Shown: positions 43,311 to 51,292 of the stretch, in pieces
How the letters are laid out: each line of letters opens with the position of its first letter
Position numbering within the stretch: the first letter of the stretch is position 1
NCBI GenBank assembly: GCA_009731375.1
Contig: BJOX01000302.1
Span: 453,904-517,903 of the forward strand
Source: Paulinella micropora
Lineage: Eukaryota; Cercozoa; Imbricatea; Euglyphida
Reading direction: 5' to 3'
DNA length: 64,000 nucleotides
Program-made: the position numbers and the translations under genes
The notes under the pieces: generated by a model
Seen by the model: the letters and a program-made list of their open reading frames with translations, nothing else
The model's database searches: none
Told to the model about the DNA's origin: nothing

Positions 43311-43756
43311 CTAGCTTGGTCGGGACCGTGGTAGTGGGTGGGTGGGACGAAACGTAGTCCTTTTCCCGTCAGCGTCAGATGAGCTGGTGGAGCTTGAGCT
43401 AGCATCTTCCTCCTCCTCCCCGTCGGACTGTGCAGATAGGGTCGTACCTTTGGCAGCTTTCCTTGTGCTGAGTCTCGATGGGCGTTCGGACGTCGTGGCT
43501 TTGCCCGCTTCAGGGGTTGGGAGGGTGGGTGTCTTTTTCATCGATGAGTAAATAGTTGAAATTTCCAGGATCGTGTAAGGTGACTCCGGGTCTTGCAGAA
43601 GTAGTACGTATCTTGCGTCCAGTCCAAGTAGAAAGAGAAGATCTGAAACTTCCACAGGTCAAATTCGTCGATAGGCTTCTTAGGGAACTTAGGGATCTTC
43701 AGTTGGTAACGCGGAGCGTCCAAGGCTCCATAACCAGTAAGTGTTACAGTTGACAT
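43311..43756 (-). pseudogene. Element C Gag start, initiated inside the 5' LTR
   Basis: The ATG at 43756 lies 21 nt inside the LTR (43736-44154). The first seven codons are LTR sequence, and the frame continues into YQLKIPKFPKKPIDEFDLWK, a copia Gag N-terminus. A frameshift near 43600-43650 moves coding into another frame (FLLGLDARYVLLL, then Ser/Glu-rich). Confidence 0.75.
43723..43736 (-). promoter_or_regulatory. Element C putative primer-binding site
   Basis: On the minus strand TGGTTATGGAGCC starts at the last T of the 5' LTR. It resembles the common initiator-tRNA-Met PBS TGGTATCAGAGCC at 9 of 13 positions. It also encodes Gag residues, so it serves two roles or priming uses another mechanism. 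Confidence 0.45.
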
Positions 43757-44154
43757 AGTGCCGGTTGTACACTTGAGTAGTGTTTAGCGCTGAGGTACTT
43801 TGATCAAAGTTTTGCAGAAAGATTATGAAATTTAATCATTGGTCAAAATCGATATTAATTTCTATATCACAAATTTACTAGGTTCAATAAATACCATAAC
43901 TATTTCTCAAGTCTTGTGACCATAAATATATCTCAAGCCCTGTGACAGTAAATTTATGGTGATGGCGCAGTATGGTCCAAAATGACTAGACCGGTAACAG
44001 GTATTGGATAATGGCAATATTGTTGTAGCGGTTAATAATTATGATAGATAAATATGTAAATTGGTAATAGATATGAAAAGGGTAAATATAAATGTTATGT
44101 CGGAAATATGACCATATATGTGGTAAAATAATATTATAAATATGATTGCTTACT
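43736..44154 (-). repeat. Element C 5' LTR
   Basis: 419 bp, same boundaries as the 3' LTR (AGTAAG...CTTACT), with about six differences from it. It contains the Gag ATG at its 3' end. Confidence 0.93.
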
Positions 44155-44159
44155 AGGCA
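44155..44159 (+). repeat. Target-site duplication AGGCA, right copy
   Basis: Matches 35773-35777. Confidence 0.92.
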
Positions 44160-44849
44160 GCCACAGGCTCAAACGGTGTCGGGGTGTTAATCTTCCGGCA
44201 TTGCTGCCACCACGCCTTCCAAAAAGATTGGATGCGCTGCCAACGGCCGGGAGCTAAAATCGAAGTTAAGTCTATGTTTCCTTTATAGACTTCTTCAAAA
44301 AGGGAACGAAGCTGCTTACCCCGATCAAGGCCGTGCCACTCCATTTCCTTTGTGTCCCGGTTAGGCCGTATTTTAAACCCGGAAATCACTTTACCACTTC
44401 TCATATTACCTTTATTAGATAGAATATCAGTTAAGTGTTTCAAGCGATTCGTAAGTCTAAAGTACGGTTAATCGGGTGGAATATCCGCACCCCAAGGAGT
44501 ATCAGGCCGGCCGTCGCAAATCTCACGCATCAAAAAATCAACCATGCGCCCACATATACGTAACATCATATGTAACAAGTCAGGAACATGACGATTCATA
44601 TGCCTGGCGTTGTCTTGTCAGCTGTGGCACTGTCACGCATGGGGTGACCGATTCGTGACAGATCGCCCCGATCATTTTTATGACATAAACACATATAACA
44701 AAATGATCGGCACCGGCAGACTTCTGGCCGCACACAGTACGTAACCATTTCATATCACCGGTAACATAAAGCTGAACATCATACTTATTAATACCGGTCG
44801 CCGATGATGTCCAACCTTCCTTCTCCCAGGATTCAAAGGTTTTAAGCAT
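44155..44849 (-). pseudogene. Gene G4, 5' part
   Basis: Minus-strand coding pieces: 44849-44700 (VQLYVTGDMKWLRTVCG, then a C-x2-C-x-C-H-like cluster in a neighbouring frame), about 44600-44477 (LLHMMLRICGRMVDFLMREI) and 44476-44155 (EMEWHGLDRGKQLRSLFEEV). They are separated by a frameshift and a TAA near 44471. The frame runs to the insertion site of element C. The layout recalls uncharacterised transposase-like genes with a G-D-x-K-x-L motif, but the family is not identified. Confidence 0.45.
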
Positions 44850-45284
44850 TTCCCCTATTCAATTTCAAGTTTAATATTAATATTAAAATTTGATGCGTAA
44901 CAAAAGGTAACTAGTGAAAATTTCAATATTAATACTAATAATTAATTTTATTAATAATAATAATCAATATGGAACCCAAAAAAAAACATGGAAGAAAGGA
45001 AATTTAAGGAAAAAAATGTAAATGATTTCCTAATTTAACTTTATTCTCATCCTTGGGGGGGAGAAAACATTAGCACTTGCAGCAATTAAAAAACAATTAC
45101 AGTTCCGAAAGGATGCAGAATATGTTCTGCTTCTTTCAGAACTGCAATTGGTAGTCGCCGGGGGGGGGGGGGGGGGGTTTTNNNNNNNNNNCGTTGCAAG
45201 CGACTCGTGAGGTAAGAATAAACACGGGGGCAAAGCGCAATGCTTTGCCCCTGCATACATTCCTAAAATTTGGTTTTGGGTGTA
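44850..45284. other. Intergenic with AT palindromes, G-run and 10-N gap
   Basis: AT-rich (aatattaatactaataattaa), then a G17 run at about 45161-45177 followed by a gap at 45182-45191. No gene seen. Confidence 0.6.
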
Positions 45285-45964
45285 TTACACAACATTGAAG
45301 CATACCACACACCCATTTGCCCCCGTATTAGTTAGTAATAGTAACATTGGCGTAGATATATAAAGTGACACACCCCACCACCCCCTCATCTCTCTCTCAG
45401 AGAATGGAGGCACTCGTGGACCCGCATATTGCTTCAGTTCCACGAGGTCCTCCTTACACTTGCACATGAGCAATGGAAAAATTCCCTCCTGAGTAGTGAG
45501 GTGCTGGAAGCTCTTCACCAATTCCCTCTTCTAATCCAAAGCAAAACATTTCATCGCCCAGGTGACCATGCTGTGGTTTGCCCCCAACTTGCTGCCGTCC
45601 CCCCCAATCGGAATGCATAGCTGCCATACATCGGACGCCCCTCTCTCCCGCCATCCCGCCTCCAACTGCAGCATGAGCTTGTTGGGATCTGCTGCTGCCG
45701 ACTTGCCATCTTTTGAACCTTCAAGACCGTACTTGGGGATGACCTCCTGAGTCAATTCCTTGCGTTGTGTCACCAACTACAAAAAANNNNNNNNNNNNNN
45801 NNNNNNNNNNNNNNNNNNNNNNNNNNNNNNNNNNNNNNNNNNNNNNNNNNNNNNNNNNNNNNNNNNNNNNNNNNNNNNNNNNNNNNNNNNNNNNNNNNNN
45901 NNNNNNNNNNNNNNNNNNNNNNNNNNNNNNNNNNNNNNNNNNNNNNNNNNNNNNNNNNNNNNNN

Positions 45965-46008
<44 letters not shown>

Positions 46009-46783
46009 ATTAGAACAGAGCAGAGAGAGAGAGAGAGAGAGCAAATGATGACCTTTGCCCCCGTTAACCAAGGGTGCTGACTTGCCCGCAGCGGATTGGT
46101 CACCTGCTGGTCGGATATCACGTTGAAATCCATATGCAGCAACGTTTGCGTGCCTGCTGGTTATCGCCAGGGTTGAATATTAACTGCTCGCTCAGGTTCA
46201 TGTACTGGAGCGTGAACTCCTCCACCTCTGCATCCGTGAAATCATGGGCCTCCCCCAAAAGCTGCCCATCAATCGCCTTTGCCTTTGCTATCCTCCTCCT
46301 CCTCAACATCATGGCTCTTGGCTTAACTTGAGCTTCCTTCCTTGGTTTGGGAAAACGACACGTTACGTAGTAGTAGTCCCTGTTTTTGTGCATGTCGCAC
46401 ATTACGTTGTCCCTCGCATCGTCCAAAACGGACACCAACTCCGAATCCGAAGGGATAGAGATTGGTGGCCGTTTTGGAGTCTGCTCACCACCCCCAAGGT
46501 CGAACTGCTCTTGTGCTTTCTGGGCAATCTCATCGAAAACTGAGGACAAGTCCTTGGGGGGGTGATTGCCTTGAGTATCACCCTCAGCTGTGTCAGGGGA
46601 AACGAAAACAACGCCTGTGTGCCTGCCATAATCGGGGGATGCTTTTCGTTCCTCTGCCACTCACTCTTGGTCGTCTAACTTGGTTCTTTTTTCCTCAGCA
46701 CGTTTTCCCCTTCTAGTTCTCTTTTTGTTTTTGTCCCAACTCTTACGGTTCGTCCAGGCTCTGCGTCCTCGACTTGGCGGCAT
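45285..46783 (-). CDS. Gene G5: intron-containing unknown protein
   Basis: ATG at 46783 begins a basic, nuclear-localisation-like N-terminus (MPPSRGRRAWTNRKSWDK, KKRTRRGKR). A 42-bp intron (46623-46664, GTGAGT...GGCAG) keeps the frame and removes a TGA. The next exon runs to about 46118 (SSVFDEIAQKAQEQFDLGG, PRAMMLRRRRIAKAKAIDG, DFTDAEVEEFTLQYMNL). Then comes a poly-T stretch and gap, and a further exon at 45776-45560 (IPKYGLEGSKDGK, GASDVWQLCIPIGG). A 36-bp intron, GTCACC...GATTAG, may explain a TAG near 45531. The 3' end is uncertain. No family recognised. Confidence 0.5.
45787..46041. repeat. Gap (178 N), A40 run and (GA)n in G5
   Basis: N run 45787-45964, poly-A to about 46004, then (ga)n at 46020-46041. 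On the coding strand this is a long poly-T/(TC)n tract, probably intronic. Confidence 0.85.
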
Positions 46784-47571
46784 GGGGAAGGTGATTCGAC
46801 GCTTCACACAAAAAACGCTGCCGGTCCGTAAAAAAAGTTGACAGGGTTTGGCTTTTTGGCTGGCATGGCCTGGGCCGGCCTAAACATTTTTAGGGTAAAG
46901 GGTCACAAAAACATCAAAAACACAAGAAAGTCTCCTCCTAAACTACTGCCACGGATCCTTTTTTCAAAACGACTGCAGATTCAGAAAGCTCATGCTCTAT
47001 ATTACTGCCGACCAAACTATCGCGAATTATCGACAAACTTTGCCTAATAACTTTTTTTAATGAACAAAACACAAAACTTTTAACAGTTATAAAATTTGAA
47101 TTTCAAATGATTTTTTTTCAGCCAGCAGTAGATCTCATCGTGATCTTTACAACAAAAAAAGACGTTAAGAACAATGTTAAAAACTCATTACACCTATTTT
47201 GCCTACGTTTTGGACCCCACTAAAACGACCTAAAAAACATATGTCTGTTTTTAACGGTGGTTTCCCTTTGGCTTGTTGTTTGGGTTCATTCCTGACTTCC
47301 CTTTCTACCTTAGAAGTGGATGTTAGAACTGAACCAGTTGTGTTTAAGGTTTTTATTAAATTCATTTTTTCCTTTGAGCTCCAAGTAGTAAGGGTTAGAC
47401 CTCCGGTCTAAATACAGAATTGCGAAGCCGAAGCGAGCAGTATTAATATTTGTGTAATCTGCAACATGTGGGCAATTACACTAAGATGGTATGGAAGCCT
47501 GAAATCAGTTATGAGAAGTTTATGTCTCTGGAGAACCATGCCAACGGCGGAGGGTGTTTCTAATGGAGCGT
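46784..47571. other. Intergenic upstream of G5 and element E, no gene seen
   Basis: Contains T- and A-rich stretches. It would include the G5 promoter (minus strand). No ORF of interest. Confidence 0.5.
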
Positions 47572-47809
47572 TGTAGGCATCACCCCCGGATAGCCGGTAA
47601 AAAGTACCTTTTCCTGGTGACAGGTGCACCAGCTTGTTTTTCAGTATTATTTGTCCGCATTGGACCTGATGCCATTTTATTCCTGGTCTGTTGCCGTTTT
47701 CCTTTTTGGCTTCACTGAGCTAATATAACGAGACATCATTCTCATTCTTTTGAGGACTGTGTTTGGTTGTATTACCGACTTTTTTCGAGCTATCGTTGGG
47801 GGCATTACA
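47572..47809 (+). repeat. Element E 5' LTR
   Basis: 238 bp, TGTAGGCATCACCCCC...GGGGGCATTACA. The ends are TG...CA and the terminal GGGGG/CCCCC words are inverted. It matches 57933-58427 apart from the MITE. Confidence 0.9.
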
Positions 47810-47810
47810 A

Positions 47811-47828
47811 TTGGAGTCCACATCACTA
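47811..47828 (+). promoter_or_regulatory. Element E putative primer-binding site
   Basis: TTGGAGTCCACATCACTA begins two bases after the LTR and has the TGG start expected of a tRNA 3'-end complement. The tRNA is not identified. Confidence 0.45.
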
Positions 47829-48595
47829 GGGTGATTTCTTTCTGCTTTGCCACACAGGCAACAGAGTGAATTTTCACTGACCTGTCTCACACGGGGACGT
47901 CAGACGAAAACAAATACTCCAACACAGCTCCCTCATAACTCTTTCACAAAACAAATAATTTGATTGGTCTCAAGCAGGTGTCTCGTACCCTCTAGCCCAA
48001 TCAGTATCTGTGTGCTCACAAGGAGACATCAGATACAAACTCTCTGTCGTTCTTGCTGTTCTCACACAGAGACCAAGAAGAAGGAGGTGGACAGAAGAGT
48101 GAAGGAACACACACAAAACACAAACAAGCATAGGGACAGGAGCACAACACTCTACCCTTCTAGTTTGTGCATTTATCTGCATTATCTCACACATACGTCA
48201 GAGTATTTTTGCAAATCTCTGATCGTTTTCTAAAGGTAGGTCTGAGAACCTATCCGACCGACTGTCGACTTCTCAAGGAGAGCTTTTCTAGCTTCTCTAT
48301 TACTATCTGTGTGTAGGTCCAAGTGCCTCATACTAGATACAATATAGAAAAGAAGGAGGAGAAAGTAATCTGAGTAAGGAGAACAAGAAATCGGAGAAAG
48401 TCTCAAAGACTATTTTTCTCAAACAAAAACAAACATACAAACAGTGTTTCATAGAGGACAGGGAATCTTATCCTACCCTCTCTATTAGTTTCTCTCTTCA
48501 CTAGTCAATCGACTGAAGGAGGAACAGAACACAAACGAACAAAAACCAAACATAGGAGCTGACACTGTCCTCCTGTTGATCACTACTACGACATC
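47829..48595 (+). other. Element E 5' leader
   Basis: About 770 bp between PBS and gag without long ORFs; likely untranslated leader with packaging signals. Confidence 0.6.
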
Positions 48596-51292
48596 ATGTC
48601 GACAGAGACCGCCGAAGTGAGTGAATTCTCGGAGGCAGATCAAAGAAGAGAAGAAGAAGAAGCAGGAGGAGGAGGAGGAAGAGGATTGAATGAAGGAGGA
48701 GGAGGAGGATTGAATGAAGGAGGAGGAGGAGATGAAGGAGTAGGAGGAGGAGTAGAAGAGGGCTGGGATGATGAAGGAAGATATGGAGGAGACGAAGATG
48801 AAGGAGGATTTGAACAAGAAGAGACGGGAGGAGGAGGAGCATATGGTAATCCCTTACCACCTGCCTACACGGGAGGAGGAGGACGAAAAATGATCGACTT
48901 GATTCATAGTGATGGAGAGGAGATCACAGTGGAGGAACAACAGTGGGTGCAAGACCACTATGACCTCACTAAAAAAGAGTTTGATAACAAGATGGGGGTA
49001 GAGAAGGATACCTATGTGTGGATCCCTCAGGATCAAAGAAGAGAGAAAAGTCGTGCTAAAAAGGATGTCTATATCCTATTATCAAACACAGCACAGCTCC
49101 TCGGCAAACTGGTCTCTGATCCAGAAGAGAGAAAGAAGATACAGCATATCAAGTTTGGGGACACACACACCCACCTTGAATTACTCGATGCTATCTTTGG
49201 GGTGTACACTCAAACCCTGATTTGGGAACGTACATACGGCCCACGATGTGAGGGTTACCTCCAGTACACAAACCCAAGAGCAACGGCCAGATTCCTCGCG
49301 ACTGGTCAGGAGGCAGTCGATGTAACAAAAATGAAGACCAATCTGGGTTCGAAAAACTCGAGTGGCATATTTCATTTTTTTACAATGGAAATAAAGGCCT
49401 TGGAGGAGGGGAAGGCAGAGATGGAAAAAAGCATTAAGGCAGCAGGAGAAACTCATCCTGTGATTGATGAGTTAGAGAAGACCGACAGAGTTCTGACCAA
49501 GATCAGACTGTTGATGGGTGCGTTACTGCACAAGGAGGCATGGAAGAGATGGATTCCTACCAAGGATCACTCTGTCCTTAAATCACTTAGTAACGCACCA
49601 CCGGTCGCCAACAAAGCAGGTGTTGACCAATATGTGGAGAAATATAATTTTCTCAGATCTGCTTCTGAATTGGTGGCCTTTATCACTCATGCTCAAAAGC
49701 TGGTGATATCTGAGAAGAAGAAGGCGAAAGAGAATGAGGAGTTCGAGAAGACGATGAGACTGGAAAGAATGAAAGCAAAAGTGAGTGGTGCAAAGACACA
49801 CCCTCCGACATATTTGACCCCACCAGCTCCTGCCCCACCAGCCCCTGCACCCTCGGGCTCAACTACGGTGGTGGTCACAAACACGGAGAAGAAGGACAGA
49901 CAGAACATCATAAATGCCTTCAAGGGGAAGAAAGGAGGAGTGGCAAGTCTCATGCTATATGCCAAGACGAGCTCAGACAAAGACTCTGATGCTTCGCTTT
50001 TGAGCAAGCTCAAAGAGATCAATGCCTGCATGAAGGCTTTTCCTTGCGACGAAACGCAGGAATACGAGGCCCTTGTTACTGTTTTTGACCAATCTCTAGT
50101 CTCGGAGGGATTTGATCTGACACAGTACAAGTTTTTGAGAAAGAAGGAGGAGATTAAGAGAAACAATGCAACAGGCCTAGACGCTCAGTGTGAACTGGCG
50201 GTGGCCACACTCATTTCATATTTTCAATCTCATGGATACCAGCATCTCTGCACTGGTACTCTCATAGGATTTGAAATCTTTGAGACAGTGGCGATGAGTT
50301 TGAGGAGTGCTGTTGGCTTGGCGGCGACCCTTACGGAGGTAGTTTCCTCCTATGGGCTATTCTATGGCCGCAAGTCGATCATCCTCTATTTCTTTTCGGC
50401 GTTACACACAGTTAACCCGAGTAAGCTTACTCAGCTCATACAACAATGCTCGACGTTTAGCTCAGTGAAGTCCAAGAACTTCCTCGAGACACACGTGTTC
50501 GAAAATACGGTTCAAAGCGTTGCTCCGTCAGCACTGTTTCAAGAAGTGATGAGTGCATGCTCAAACATGGACTCGCTCACGGAGGCACATACGGCACAGG
50601 CAGGCGGTGTACCTGTTGGCGCACAAGCCACGTACACAAACAGAGTTGCCGGTTGGAAGAGACAGAGAGAGCCAGACCTGAAGACCGCATGTTGGAGGTG
50701 GTTCGCGGGCTTGCAGTGTAAGGCACAGATGGAGAACAGAGACTGCTCTTTCAATCATGATAGGCAGAACCCAACAGCAAGGGCAAATTTTCTGAGCAGG
50801 ACGGAAGGCAAGGAACCGGGCCTTTTCAATATGCTTCAGATTGCCGCTGTGAACGAAGGTTGGTATGCCAATATGTGTGATGATGAGGAGTTACGAGAGG
50901 CAATCATTACCTACATGAAGAGGATGAAGGAGAAGAAGGAGGAAAGGGAGAGACAAAAGAACTTAAAGGCCTCTCAAAGAGGACGAGAAGGAGGAGCAGG
51001 AGCAGGAGGAGGAGGAGGAGGAGGAGGAGGAGGACGAGGACGAGGAACATGGAGAGGAGCCTCGAGGTGGCAGGGAACCCCTCAGAGAGGAAGAGGAGGA
51101 GGTCGGGGATATACCCCTTATGGAGGGAGAGCTGTTCGAGCTCCAGCCCCCCCACCCAGAGGAGGAGGAGGCTCGTGGGCAAGCTCCAACCCAAATTTCG
51201 GTCGAGCTCAGGCCTACAACACTGCCTCGGAGACCGATACGTCATCCTACCCGGACACTACTCAAGGTAATCGTTTCGAGGTGGTGGAATGA
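48596..51292 (+). CDS. gag: Element E Gag (898 aa) with CCCH finger
   Basis: It starts ATG 48596. The N-terminal ~100 residues are Gly/Glu-rich repeats from a GGAGGA microsatellite. A long helical capsid-like region follows, then Pro/Ala linker (about residues 400-425). At 50690-50758 (residues 699-721) there is C-x8-C-x8-C-x3-H, a CCCH-type finger instead of the usual CCHC knuckle, followed by a Gly/Arg-rich RNA-binding tail (GRGRGTWRGASRWQG). The frame ends at TGA 51290-51292 in the same phase as pol. Structural protein forming the particle and binding RNA. Confidence 0.85.
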   Translation: MSTETAEVSEFSEADQRREEEEAGGGGGRGLNEGGGGGLNEGGGGDEGVGGGVEEGWDDEGRYGGDEDEGGFEQEETGGGGAYGNPLPPAYTGGGGRKMIDLIHSDGEEITVEEQQWVQDHYDLTKKEFDNKMGVEKDTYVWIPQDQRREKSRAKKDVYILLSNTAQLLGKLVSDPEERKKIQHIKFGDTHTHLELLDAIFGVYTQTLIWERTYGPRCEGYLQYTNPRATARFLATGQEAVDVTKMKTNLGSKNSSGIFHFFTMEIKALEEGKAEMEKSIKAAGETHPVIDELEKTDRVLTKIRLLMGALLHKEAWKRWIPTKDHSVLKSLSNAPPVANKAGVDQYVEKYNFLRSASELVAFITHAQKLVISEKKKAKENEEFEKTMRLERMKAKVSGAKTHPPTYLTPPAPAPPAPAPSGSTTVVVTNTEKKDRQNIINAFKGKKGGVASLMLYAKTSSDKDSDASLLSKLKEINACMKAFPCDETQEYEALVTVFDQSLVSEGFDLTQYKFLRKKEEIKRNNATGLDAQCELAVATLISYFQSHGYQHLCTGTLIGFEIFETVAMSLRSAVGLAATLTEVVSSYGLFYGRKSIILYFFSALHTVNPSKLTQLIQQCSTFSSVKSKNFLETHVFENTVQSVAPSALFQEVMSACSNMDSLTEAHTAQAGGVPVGAQATYTNRVAGWKRQREPDLKTACWRWFAGLQCKAQMENRDCSFNHDRQNPTARANFLSRTEGKEPGLFNMLQIAAVNEGWYANMCDDEELREAIITYMKRMKEKKEERERQKNLKASQRGREGGAGAGGGGGGGGGGRGRGTWRGASRWQGTPQRGRGGGRGYTPYGGRAVRAPAPPPRGGGGSWASSNPNFGRAQAYNTASETDTSSYPDTTQGNRFEVVE
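51290..51292 (+). promoter_or_regulatory. Candidate readthrough stop codon between gag and pol
   Basis: UGA is the only stop between gag and pol, and both frames have the same phase. The next codon is CUG, then GAG-GGG; UGA followed by C (UGA-CUA/UGA-C) is a known leaky context. A purine-rich stretch follows (gagggggaagaagagaggaa). Suppression of this UGA would give Gag-Pol. Confidence 0.65.

Larger units (their letters stand above)
35778..44154 (-). mobile_element. Ty1/copia-like retrotransposon C (complete structure, decayed ORFs)
   Basis: Two 419-bp LTRs, a 5-bp target duplication (AGGCA), a PBS-like site, gag with UBN2-like capsid and CCHC knuckle, a MYND-bearing middle region, protease, HHCC, integrase, RT and RNase H, and a polypurine tract. 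By eye the LTRs differ at about six positions in 419, so insertion is fairly recent. Despite that the frame is broken many times, including a TGA next to MYND, a TGA in HHCC, and an RT box RTAD in which a catalytic Asp is lost. It is the same family as element B. It lies within the G4 reading frame. Confidence 0.93.

Noticed and set aside
18370-45540. Reassigned genetic code with TAA/TAG read as Gln, suggested by single in-frame stops in G1 (18379), G2 (24310), G4 (TAA near 44471 and a TAG) and G5 (45531)
   Set aside because: The 2,800-codon gypsy gag-pol uses no TAA or TAG internally, pol genes of the copia elements end in TAA or TAG, and G3 is broken by a TGA instead. Some of the stops fall inside plausible short introns and others lie in loci with frameshifts.
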